From: an uncultured Pseudoflavonifractor sp.
Lineage (GTDB): Bacteria > Bacillota > Clostridia > Oscillospirales > Oscillospiraceae
Length of the DNA stretch: 64,000 bases
Reading direction: 5' to 3'
Assembly: GCA_947425785.1 (NCBI GenBank)
Contig: CANEAY010000002.1
Coordinates: 95,289 to 159,288, forward strand
How positions within the stretch are numbered: position 1 is the stretch's first letter; every line of letters starts with the position of its first letter. The translations under genes were made by a program, and so were the position numbers. Below are positions 18,393-26,992 of this stretch, one piece after another. The notes beneath the pieces were generated by a model. It ran no database searches, had not been told where the DNA came from, and was given only the letters and a program-made list of their open reading frames with translations.

Positions 18393-19439
18393 TTATCGGG
18401 CGCCTGCGGCGTCCTTTTTGCGCAGTTTGCCCACCTTGGCGATGACCGCCGGATTACTGGCCACGGCCCGGCCCACGACCACCACCACCAGCAGCAAGCC
18501 GATGGGGATATCCAGATACTGCTTGTTGATATTGAAGCACAGGGGCATACCGAAACGCACCAGGCCAATGATGATGGCAGCCAAGGCGGTGCCGATGACG
18601 CTTCCCTTGCCGCCGGTGGACAGGGTGCCGCCCAACACACAGGCGGTGATGATGCTCATGGTCAGCGTGCTGCCATGACTGGGCAGGGCGGTATTGCTGA
18701 ATTGAGAGGTCATAAACACACCGGTGATCCCGGCGGCGATGCCGCTCAAAATGTAGGTGGACATGATGACAGCCCGGGAGTTGACGCCGGAATACTCTGC
18801 AGCGCTGGGATTGACGCCCACCAGATAGATCTTCCTGCCGTACTTGCTCCGGTGGAGCAGGATATAGGCGATGAGGAGCATCACCAAAAACAGGATGATC
18901 TGCAAAGGAATCACACCAAAGAGCTTGGTCTTGGTAAAAGCCCGGAAGGACTCGGACTCGATGCTCAGGCCCTTATACATCTCCGTACTGGACAGGCTGG
19001 CCACCAGCAGGGCAAGGCCGGAGTAGAGGAAAGACCCACCTAAGGTGACCACCATGGCCTGAACCCGGCAGTAGGCCACGAAGAAGCCGCTCAAGGCGCC
19101 GCAGCATCCGGCCACGATAACGGCCAGTACCACTGCCACCCAAACATTGAGCCCCAGCTCCTGCCAGAGGATGCCGATGACGATGGAGGTCAGGCCGACG
19201 ATAGATCCGGCCTGAATATCGATGCCGCCGGTGATCATGACGAAGGTGACAAAAATGGAGATAAAACAGATGGGCAAAAAGTCGTTGGAGGCATTGAGGA
19301 GCAAAGACACCCGCAAAAACTTGGAGTTCTTCATGCCAAAGATGATAAACTCGGCTATCAGCACGATGACCAGGAACATATTCCAACCGAAGTTGGGCCC
19401 TTTGGTCAGACCGCCCAGGGAGAAGCTGCGCTTTTTCAC
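18393..19439 (-). CDS. lsrD: AI-2 ABC transporter permease
   Basis: BPD_transp_2 permease (ITGGIDIQAGSIVGLTSIV), position in lsrACDB order. Confidence 0.88.
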   Translation of the reverse strand: MKKRSFSLGGLTKGPNFGWNMFLVIVLIAEFIIFGMKNSKFLRVSLLLNASNDFLPICFISIFVTFVMITGGIDIQAGSIVGLTSIVIGILWQELGLNVWVAVVLAVIVAGCCGALSGFFVAYCRVQAMVVTLGGSFLYSGLALLVASLSSTEMYKGLSIESESFRAFTKTKLFGVIPLQIILFLVMLLIAYILLHRSKYGRKIYLVGVNPSAAEYSGVNSRAVIMSTYILSGIAAGITGVFMTSQFSNTALPSHGSTLTMSIITACVLGGTLSTGGKGSVIGTALAAIIIGLVRFGMPLCFNINKQYLDIPIGLLLVVVVVGRAVASNPAVIAKVGKLRKKDAAGAR

Positions 19440-20458
19440 TGCTCCCCACCTCCCTTCTCCACACCGGCCGTGGCTGTTCTGGCGACAAGCCGGGCGTGGC
19501 GGTTATTCACAGCGGAGCGGTGCTGCATCAGAGCGTCCAGAACGACGATAATAAGCAGCACGATACCGGTGATCACGTTATCATAATAGCTGGAGAGCTT
19601 CATGAACACCAGCAGATAGCTGATAGAGGACATGATAATGGCGCCCACAGCGGCACCCACCACACTGCCCAAGCCGCCGGAGAGGGAGATGCCTCCCAAC
19701 ACGCAGGCAGCCACGGCCTTCATCTCATAGCCATTGCCCGAAAGGGAGGTGACCTGACCGGCCCGGGAGCAGAAGAGGATGCCTGCCACAGCGGCCAGGA
19801 TGCCGCAGATGACGTAGGCCAGCACCTTTGTCCGGGTGGCGGGGATACCCACCAGATCGGCACCGCCGGCGTTGTCGCCCACGGCGATGAAATAGCGCCC
19901 TCGCTTGGTGCGGCTCATAAGGAGCTGGATCACAGCCACCAATACCACTGTGCAGCAGAAGAAAACAGTCAGAGGGCCCACTACGGACTTGGAGGACAGA
20001 TTCTTAAAGGCGACAGGTACATCGGTGACCTGCTTGGTTCCCACCATCAGGAACATCATTCCCCGGAGCACGCCGTTTGTGCCCAGAGTAAAGATGAGGG
20101 AGGGGATCTTCATTACCGCTACGCCCCAGCCGTTGATAAGACCTACGATGATGCCGATGATGAGACCGAAGAGAAAAGCCTTGATCCAGCTCTCGCCGTT
20201 TTGCATCATAGTTCCCACCACGGCGGCCACCAGGCCCAGGTTGGAGCCTACGGAGACGTCGATCTCACCGATGAGAATGGTGAAGGCCATGCCCACGGCC
20301 ACCAGTATGTAGACGATAGCGCCATTGAAGCAGGCAGCTATGTTTTCTCCGCCCCGGAGGAAGTCGGGATTTATTACACCAACTACGAGGAATAGGGCGA
20401 CAAGGAAGAGGAATGCGGTCATCTCTCTCGCTTTAAAGAGCTTTTTCACACCATTCAC
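19436..20458 (-). CDS. lsrC: AI-2 ABC transporter permease
   Basis: BPD_transp_2 permease (GEIDVSVGSNLGLVAAV, VLGGISLSGGLGSVVGA); 4-bp overlaps with neighbours. Confidence 0.88.
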   Translation of the reverse strand: MNGVKKLFKAREMTAFLFLVALFLVVGVINPDFLRGGENIAACFNGAIVYILVAVGMAFTILIGEIDVSVGSNLGLVAAVVGTMMQNGESWIKAFLFGLIIGIIVGLINGWGVAVMKIPSLIFTLGTNGVLRGMMFLMVGTKQVTDVPVAFKNLSSKSVVGPLTVFFCCTVVLVAVIQLLMSRTKRGRYFIAVGDNAGGADLVGIPATRTKVLAYVICGILAAVAGILFCSRAGQVTSLSGNGYEMKAVAACVLGGISLSGGLGSVVGAAVGAIIMSSISYLLVFMKLSSYYDNVITGIVLLIIVVLDALMQHRSAVNNRHARLVARTATAGVEKGGGEQ

Positions 20459-21987
20459 GCCTCCTTCGCCCCCTCTCCTACAATGCCGAAGGCCGCGGCC
20501 ATCAGGTTGTCCTGGTTGATCTCTTCCTTCTGGAACTCCGCGTTGATGCGGCCCTGGTACATGGTCACTGCCCGGTCGGCCAGCTCAACGATCTCCTCCA
20601 TGTCGCTGGAGATGAGCAGGACGGAGACTCCCTGCTCCCGGAGCTGGTGGATGATGCTGTACACATCGCCGCGGGCGGCGGCGTCAATGCCGCGGGTTGG
20701 CTCGTCCAGGATGACGATGCCCGGCTCGGTGGCCAGAGAGCGGCCAATGACGATCTTCTGCTGATTGCCGCCGGAGAGGCTGCCGGTGAGCTGATCGTGG
20801 CCGGTGACTTTTGTGCGGAAGTTCTGGACGTACCGCTCGGTGATGTCATACTCCTGCCGGCGATCCAGCAGGAACTTGCCCAGCGTTCCGCCGAAAAGGC
20901 TGGCACTGGTGGTGTTGGCGGAGACGTCACAAATTTTGAACAGACCGTTGAGGTGCCGATCCTCGGGGACATAGTTGAGACCGGCGGCGATGACCTGCCG
21001 GGTCTTCTGGCCGGTAATGTCCTGGCCCTTGAGGAGGACTTTGCCCCCCAGGACTTTGTCCATACCAAAAATAGTGGTGGCCATCTCGGTACGGCCCGCG
21101 CCCACTACGCCGGCCACGCCCAGGATCTCGCCGGGCCAGACCTTGAGGCTGATGTGGTCAAAACCGTAGCCGCTGAAGTCCTGGAGCTCCAGGACGGGCT
21201 GGGTGGAGTAATCCACCGGCTTGGCGGCGATGGCCTCCTTGTGGGCACCCTCCTCTGCGTCGGGGGGGAGAAGGCCCTTGACCAGATCTTCGCGGGTGAA
21301 GTTGGCCACGGGGCCCTGGATGGTGATGGTGCCGTCCCGCATGATGGCCACGTGGGTGGAGATGTCGAAGACCTCCGCCAGACGGTGGGTGATGTAGATG
21401 ATGCCGATGCCCTTTTCCCGCAGGTCGTTGACCACCTTAAAAAGGCTCTTGACTTCATCGAAGGTGAGGGCGGAGGTGGGCTCATCCAGAATGAGGAGCC
21501 GGGCGTGGCGGAGGATGCCCCGGAGGATCTCCACCAGCTGCTGCTCGGCGATGGACAGGCTGTTGGCTTTCCGGCCCAGATCCAGGTTCCAGCCGATCTC
21601 CGCCATGGTGTCCACCAACTCTTTGTGGAGCTCGGCCTTGCTCTTGTCAAAGCCGATGACGATGTTTTCTTCCACCGTCATGTTGGGGAAGAGGAGAGGC
21701 TCCTGGGGCACCATGTAGATTCCCTGGGCCAGAGCGTCGGAGGTGCGGTTCATGGCGACGGCCTGGCCGTTGATGGACAGCTCGCCGCTGTCATGGGTGT
21801 AAATGCCCATGATGATCTTCATTAAGGTAGACTTGCCCGCGCCGTTGCCGCCGATCAGCGCCAGCACCTCTCCCGGCATGATGTCAAGGTCGATGCCCTT
21901 GAGCACGGCGTTCAGGCCGAAGGATTTATAGATGCTTCGCACCGAGAGCAGGGGCACTGCTTTTCCCGCGGTCTCGTTGGTTCCCAC
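20455..21987 (-). CDS. lsrA: AI-2 ABC transporter ATP-binding protein (tandem ABC domains)
   Basis: Walker A GGNGAGKSTLMK, LLILDEPTSALTFDE, second signature LSGGNQQKIVIGRSLATEPGIVILDEPTRGIDAAARG; GTG 21987 with SD gggggag preferred over the ORF-track ATG 22056. Confidence 0.9.
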   Translation of the reverse strand: MGTNETAGKAVPLLSVRSIYKSFGLNAVLKGIDLDIMPGEVLALIGGNGAGKSTLMKIIMGIYTHDSGELSINGQAVAMNRTSDALAQGIYMVPQEPLLFPNMTVEENIVIGFDKSKAELHKELVDTMAEIGWNLDLGRKANSLSIAEQQLVEILRGILRHARLLILDEPTSALTFDEVKSLFKVVNDLREKGIGIIYITHRLAEVFDISTHVAIMRDGTITIQGPVANFTREDLVKGLLPPDAEEGAHKEAIAAKPVDYSTQPVLELQDFSGYGFDHISLKVWPGEILGVAGVVGAGRTEMATTIFGMDKVLGGKVLLKGQDITGQKTRQVIAAGLNYVPEDRHLNGLFKICDVSANTTSASLFGGTLGKFLLDRRQEYDITERYVQNFRTKVTGHDQLTGSLSGGNQQKIVIGRSLATEPGIVILDEPTRGIDAAARGDVYSIIHQLREQGVSVLLISSDMEEIVELADRAVTMYQGRINAEFQKEEINQDNLMAAAFGIVGEGAKEA

Positions 21988-22014
21988 TCGGACTCCCCCA
22001 ATCCCTTTCAGAAT

Positions 22015-22030
22015 GGTAACAAATGTTACC
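22015..22030. promoter_or_regulatory. Palindromic candidate operator in the lsrA leader
   Basis: GGTAACaaatGTTACC about 20 bp downstream of the predicted TSS. Confidence 0.55.
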
Positions 22031-22056
22031 GAATGAGTCTTTTTGTTTCCTCTCAT

Positions 22057-22085
22057 ATCATAAAGTCTTTTTCCCTGTTTGTCAA
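22057..22085 (-). promoter_or_regulatory. Predicted sigma-A promoter of lsrACDBF
   Basis: Minus strand TTGACA-17 bp-TATGAT, near consensus. Confidence 0.75.
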
Positions 22086-22252
22086 CTGGACAGAGGGGCT
22101 TCCGACCCCTGCCTTTTCTTGAAATGCCGTCAAAAAACCGACTTCAAAGGCCTGTAAAGACCTGCTTTTTATGTGATATATACAATTTTTGGCGGAGAAT
22201 TTTGTCGCTTTCCCCGAAATTCAAAAATGAGCCCAAATTCCACCGCTTTCAT

Positions 22253-22282
22253 TTGACAGTGAGAAGGGACTGGTGCTATACT
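22253..22282 (+). promoter_or_regulatory. Predicted sigma-A promoter of lsrR
   Basis: TTGACA-18 bp-TATACT. Confidence 0.65.
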
Positions 22283-22343
22283 ATAGACGAACAACATTTG
22301 ACGAGTGGAAAAACTTTTGTTTGCGCATTTGGGAGTATTCTGT

Positions 22344-23294
22344 ATGGATGAAAGATTGGATAAGATCGATAAGCTGGACTACGAGCACATTTTGATGGTG
22401 AAGGCGGTCTGGTACTATTATATTGAAAGCTACACCCAGCAGAACATTTCCAAACTGCTGGGCGTGAGCCGCTCTAAGGTCATCAGCCTGCTGGAGCGGG
22501 CCAGGCAGACTGGGGTGATCCAGTTCAATGTCCGGCAGGAGAGCAGCCGCCGGATGCAGGTGGAGCAGGATATGATCGCCCGGTTTGGCCTCAGCGATGC
22601 CTTTATTGTTCCCGGGGCCTCCACTCTGACCTCGCCCAACGAGAGCATTGCCCAGGCGGCGGCCATGTACATCCTGCGCCGGGCGGAGGACAACGCCTTT
22701 ATCAACATGGGCTATGGCGACACCACCAGCCGCATCCTGAACCATCTGGCCACGGCGGCGGAGTCGCCGCTGAATGTGGTGAGTCTTACCGGCGGTGTGA
22801 ACTACTACCTGCCCAACACCCGTTCCAATGTGTTCAACGCCCGGCTCTATCTGATCCCGTCGCCGCTGCTGCTTTCCGGCGGGGAGCTGCGGCAGTCCCT
22901 GCGGCAGGAGCCCGATGTGGAGGAGATCTTCCGCATGATACCGCTGTCCAGCATGAGCGTGGTGGGCATCGGCAGTATGAACGACCAGGCTACCATTATG
23001 AAAAACGGCATCCTCAACCAGAATGACTTTACCTTCCTCAAAATGCAGGGAGCGGTGGGAGATGTGCTGAGCCACTTCTTTGACAAGAACGGCGACCCCA
23101 TTTCCATCAGCCTGGAGGATCGGCTCATGTCCACCCCCCTGGAAGAACTGCGGAAGCTGGACAATGTCATCGGCGTGGCCGGAGGAGTCAGGAAGGCGGA
23201 GGCCATCCTGGCAGCCCTTCGGGGCGGGTACCTGGATGTGCTCATCACCGATGAGGACACGGCCAAGCTCCTGCTGGAGGCGGCGGAACCGTAA
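22344..23294 (+). CDS. lsrR: LsrR-like SorC/DeoR-type transcriptional regulator
   Basis: HTH WYYYIESYTQQNISKLLGVSRSKVISLLERARQTGVIQFNV and sugar-binding domain; divergent from lsrACDBF. Confidence 0.88.
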   Translation: MDERLDKIDKLDYEHILMVKAVWYYYIESYTQQNISKLLGVSRSKVISLLERARQTGVIQFNVRQESSRRMQVEQDMIARFGLSDAFIVPGASTLTSPNESIAQAAAMYILRRAEDNAFINMGYGDTTSRILNHLATAAESPLNVVSLTGGVNYYLPNTRSNVFNARLYLIPSPLLLSGGELRQSLRQEPDVEEIFRMIPLSSMSVVGIGSMNDQATIMKNGILNQNDFTFLKMQGAVGDVLSHFFDKNGDPISISLEDRLMSTPLEELRKLDNVIGVAGGVRKAEAILAALRGGYLDVLITDEDTAKLLLEAAEP

Positions 23295-23331
23295 GACTAT
23301 CACACTTTTATATATTTAGGGGGTATTCGGT

Positions 23332-24894
23332 ATGGCAAAGTACCTGATGGCGGTGGACGCGGGCACCGGCAGCGTCCGGGCCGTGGTCTTTTCCCTGGAT
23401 GGAGAGCAGGTGGGCTGCGTCCAGGAGGAGTGGTCTCACAGAGAGGATCCCCGCTGGCCGGGAAGCATGGACTTCGACTGGGTACATAACTGGGATCTGG
23501 CCCGGGGCTGTATTCGCGGGGTGCTGAAGGAGACGGGCATCGCCCCGGCGGATATCGCGGCGGTGTCCACCACCTGTATGCGGGAGGGCATTCTCCTCTA
23601 TGACAAGGAGGGCAACGAGATTTGGGCCTGCGCCAACGTGGACGCCCGCTCCGACGCCCAGGTGGGACAGCTCAAGGAGCTGGATCCCGGCCTGGAAAAA
23701 GAAGTCTACCTGAAGTCGGGCCAGACCTACGCCCTGGGGGCCCTGCCCCGCATCCTGTGGGTGCGGGACAATATGCCCGAGGTGTACGAGAAGACAGCCG
23801 CCGTGGGTATGTTCAACGATTGGCTCATCTACAAGCTCACCGGCAAGCTGGCGGTGGAGCCCAGCAACGGCAGCACTACCGGCATCATGGATCTCCAGAG
23901 CCGCCAGTGGCTGCCCGAGATCGCCGCCAAGTGCGGCCTGCGCGCCGACATCTTCCCCCCGGTGGTGGAGTGCGGCACCAACTTTGCCGTAGTCAGCGAA
24001 AAGGGCGCGGCGGACACGGGCCTGGCCCCCGGCACCCCTGTGGTGGTGGGCGGCGGCGACTGCCAGCTGGGCACCCTGGGCGTGGGCGCATACAAGGCCA
24101 ACCAGGCCGCCGTCTTCGGCGGCAGCTTCTGGCAGTATGAGTTCAACACCGATTCGGGCAAGACCGATCCCGGCTGCCGGGTGCGGGTGAACTGCCATGC
24201 GGTGCCACAGCTTTGGCAGTATGAGGCCCTGGCCTTTAAGCCCGGCCTCGTGATGCGCTGGTTCCGGGATGGCTTCTGTCAGGAGGAAGCCAGGCTGGCC
24301 GCCGAGACGGGCCGGGACACCTACGACCTGATGAACGAGAAGGCCAAGGACATCCCCGCCGGATGCTATGGGATGCAGTGCTGCTTCAGCGACACCATGA
24401 ACTTCATCAACTGGAAGCACGCCAGCCCCACCTTTACCAACTTCCTGCTGGAGCCGGAGAAGTTCAACAAGTATACCTTCTATCGGGCCATTTTGGAGAA
24501 TACCGCCCTGCTGGTGCGCAGTCACATTGAGTTGGTGAAGGAGGCCACCGGCCACGAGCCGGAAGAGCTCATCTTCGCCGGCGGCGCCGCCAAGAGCCCG
24601 CTGTGGAGCCAGATCGTGGCCGACGTCACCGGCAAGCCAGTGAAGGTGCCCGTGGTGAAGGAGGCCACCGCCCTGGGCGCGGCCATCCTGGCCGGTGTGG
24701 GCGTGGGTCTTTACAAGGACTTGGCCGAGGCGGTGGAAAAGACCGTCAAGTGGGATCAGGTCTTCCAGCCCAACGCCGGAGTGAAGAAGGTCTACGACGA
24801 GCTCTATGAGAACTGGAAGAAGATCTATCCCGAGCAGCTGGCTCTCTGCGACCAGGGCCTGACCCGGAATATGTGGATCGCCCCCGGCCTGTAA
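23332..24894 (+). CDS. lsrK: Autoinducer-2 kinase
   Basis: FGGY kinase with LsrK-like MAVDAGTGSVRAVVFSLDG, IWACANVDARSDAQV, VVVGGGDCQLGTLGVGAYK, VPVVKEATALGAAI, GLTRNMWIAPGL. Confidence 0.93.
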   Translation: MAKYLMAVDAGTGSVRAVVFSLDGEQVGCVQEEWSHREDPRWPGSMDFDWVHNWDLARGCIRGVLKETGIAPADIAAVSTTCMREGILLYDKEGNEIWACANVDARSDAQVGQLKELDPGLEKEVYLKSGQTYALGALPRILWVRDNMPEVYEKTAAVGMFNDWLIYKLTGKLAVEPSNGSTTGIMDLQSRQWLPEIAAKCGLRADIFPPVVECGTNFAVVSEKGAADTGLAPGTPVVVGGGDCQLGTLGVGAYKANQAAVFGGSFWQYEFNTDSGKTDPGCRVRVNCHAVPQLWQYEALAFKPGLVMRWFRDGFCQEEARLAAETGRDTYDLMNEKAKDIPAGCYGMQCCFSDTMNFINWKHASPTFTNFLLEPEKFNKYTFYRAILENTALLVRSHIELVKEATGHEPEELIFAGGAAKSPLWSQIVADVTGKPVKVPVVKEATALGAAILAGVGVGLYKDLAEAVEKTVKWDQVFQPNAGVKKVYDELYENWKKIYPEQLALCDQGLTRNMWIAPGL

Positions 24895-24918
24895 GGCCGA
24901 GAAAGAGGAGGAATAAAA

Positions 24919-25269
24919 ATGTTTGTCATCAATGAGTCCGAGCGGGAGTACCGCTTTGGGGAGAGCGGCCCCAAGTATCTGATGAAGGGCCCCCGGATGA
25001 ATTTCGCCCTTGTCCGCTTCCTGCCGGGGGAAGATTTCCAGGCCCACTACCACAACGTAATGGAAGAGGATTTCTTCATCCTGGAGGGGAAGGTGGACAT
25101 TGTGGTGGACGGGGTGGTGCACACCCTGTCGGCGGGCGACCTCATTCACATCGAGCCCAAGGAAGTCCACTACGTAAAGAATGCCTACGATACCCCGGTG
25201 AAGATGGTCTCCACCCTGGCGCCTTTCCAGGATGTGGACAAGGTCAATGTGGACAACCCGGTCTATTGA
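24919..25269 (+). CDS. Small cupin-domain protein
   Basis: PGEDFQAHYHNVMEEDFFILEGKVDIVVDGVVHTLSAGDLIHIEPKEVHYVKN cupin motifs. Confidence 0.88.
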   Translation: MFVINESEREYRFGESGPKYLMKGPRMNFALVRFLPGEDFQAHYHNVMEEDFFILEGKVDIVVDGVVHTLSAGDLIHIEPKEVHYVKNAYDTPVKMVSTLAPFQDVDKVNVDNPVY

Positions 25270-25281
25270 GGAGGGTCTGAC

Positions 25282-25776
25282 ATGAAAACCATCAAGGCTG
25301 TTCCCATTACAGCGGAGAACTTTGCCCCCTACGGTTTCATCGCCAACATCACCGACCCCGGCGAGGCCTACGGCATGGGGGAGTATCCCTCGGTATTCCA
25401 CCGGGACATGGTGCTGGTGCCCAACGCCAGCAGCGCCATCACCGCCTTCGGCAGCCTGAAGGTGGGCAAGCGGGAAATGATCATTGCTGACGCCGAGTAT
25501 CACAGCCAGGCCATGGAGGTGATGATGCCCCTGGACGACGATATGGTCATGGCCGCCGCCCCTGCCAATGGGGGCGAGGTGGAATTTGACAAGCAGGCGG
25601 CTTTCCTGGTGCCCGCCGGTACCATGGTGATCTTCCGGGCGGGGGCCTGGCACGGCGCTCCCTTCCCGGTGCATCACGATGGCACGGTGCTCATCTGTCT
25701 GCCGGAGCGCACCTACCTGTGCGATACCTGCAAGATCCTCTTCAAGGACGAGGAGAAGATCCAGATCACCCTTTGA
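25282..25776 (+). CDS. Ureidoglycolate lyase (AllA) family protein
   Basis: MKTIKAVPITAENFAPYGFIANI; HSQAMEVMMPLDDDMVM; GTMVIFRAGAWHGAPFPV. Confidence 0.8.
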   Translation: MKTIKAVPITAENFAPYGFIANITDPGEAYGMGEYPSVFHRDMVLVPNASSAITAFGSLKVGKREMIIADAEYHSQAMEVMMPLDDDMVMAAAPANGGEVEFDKQAAFLVPAGTMVIFRAGAWHGAPFPVHHDGTVLICLPERTYLCDTCKILFKDEEKIQITL

Positions 25777-25781
25777 ATGTG

Positions 25782-25821
25782 AAAAGAGCCCCGCCTGTAT
25801 CAAACAGGCGGGGCTCTTTTT
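25782..25821. terminator. Bidirectional intrinsic terminator
   Basis: aaaagagccccgcctgt-atcaa-acaggcggggctctttttg between convergent genes. Confidence 0.92.
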
Positions 25822-25831
25822 GTGTTTGTGC

Positions 25832-26845
25832 TTACAGCAGGATGACGCCGGCGCTCTGGCAGGCGTCCAGGGTGGCCTCGTCCCAAATACCGGCCTGGAC
25901 TTCGCCGATGTGGGCCCTGCCCAGCAGGTACATACACAGCCGGGACTGGCCGATGCCGCCGCCGATGGTGAGGGGCAGTTTGCCGGCCAGGAGGAGCTGA
26001 TGGAAGAGGAGGCTGCGCCGCTCGTCGTGGCCGGAGGCAGTCAACTGCCTGTCCAGGCTCTCCGGGCTGACCCGGATGCCCATAGAGGAGAGCTCGAAGG
26101 CATCCTGAAGGACGCTGTTCCATACCAGCAGGTCTCCGTTGAGATCCCAGTCGTCATAGTCCGGGGCGCGGCCGTCGTGGGGGGCGCCCGACTTCAGGGG
26201 GGCGCCGATGCCCATGAGGAAGGTGAGGGGGTGATCCTTCACCCACAGCCGCTCCCGCTCCTTGGGGGTCTTGTCGGGCCAACGATCCTCCAGCTCCTGG
26301 GCGGTGACAAAGCTCACCTCCTGGGGCAGAGTGGGCAGCTTGAGGAGGACGGGGAAGGCGGAGCGGAGAGTGGCCTGGGTCTCCCGGACGGCCTCGGCAA
26401 TGGCCTCCACAGTGGCCTTCAGGTAGTCCGCGGTGCGGTCTCTGGGGGCCATGACCTTCTCCCAGTCCCACTGGTCTACATAGACAGAGTGAATGTTGTC
26501 CAGCTCCTCGTCCCGGCGGATGGCGTTCATGTCGGTGTAGAGGCCCTCGCCCACAGAGAAGTGGTAGCGGTACAGAGCCATGCGCTTCCACTTGGCCAGG
26601 GAGTGCACCACTTGGGCATCCTTGCCGGTATAGGGAACATCGAAGGAGACAGGACGCTCGACACCATTGAGGTCGTCATTGAGGCCGGTGGAAGCCTCTA
26701 CAAAGAGGGGGGCGGAGACCCGGCGCAGATTCAACGCCCCGGCGAGAGTGTCCTCAAAGACCCGCTTCAAAAGGCCGATGGCCTTCTGGGTGTCGTAGAG
26801 GTTGAGGGAGGGGGCGTACCCCGTGGGAATGACGGTCTTGGTCAT
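25832..26845 (-). CDS. asnA: Aspartate--ammonia ligase
   Basis: LRRVSAPLFVEASTGLNDDLNGVERPVSFD, AKWKRMALYRYHF, SVYVDQWDWEKVM, GGGIGQSRLCMYLL. Confidence 0.96.
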   Translation of the reverse strand: MTKTVIPTGYAPSLNLYDTQKAIGLLKRVFEDTLAGALNLRRVSAPLFVEASTGLNDDLNGVERPVSFDVPYTGKDAQVVHSLAKWKRMALYRYHFSVGEGLYTDMNAIRRDEELDNIHSVYVDQWDWEKVMAPRDRTADYLKATVEAIAEAVRETQATLRSAFPVLLKLPTLPQEVSFVTAQELEDRWPDKTPKERERLWVKDHPLTFLMGIGAPLKSGAPHDGRAPDYDDWDLNGDLLVWNSVLQDAFELSSMGIRVSPESLDRQLTASGHDERRSLLFHQLLLAGKLPLTIGGGIGQSRLCMYLLGRAHIGEVQAGIWDEATLDACQSAGVILL

Positions 26846-26992
26846 AGCGATCAGCTCCTTTTGTTTCTAAGATGCTCCCCATTATAGGCGCATCAGAGGA
26901 AAAAGACAAGAAAAAAGATAAACAAAGGGAGTGTGTTCACAGAAAGAAAAATGTGGTAAAATGATGCTATATCCCACAAGGAGGGACTGAAT

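Noticed and set aside
17041-18678. 545-aa plus-strand ORF
   Set aside because: Antisense to lsrB and intergenic hairpins
23308-25803. 831-aa minus-strand ORF
   Set aside because: Antisense to lsrK, cupin and AllA-like genes; low-complexity shadow translation
26846-26992. Possible T-box/asn-responsive leader upstream of asnA
   Set aside because: Region between asnA and the divergent nucleotidase is short and shows no T-box sequence or specifier stem-loop
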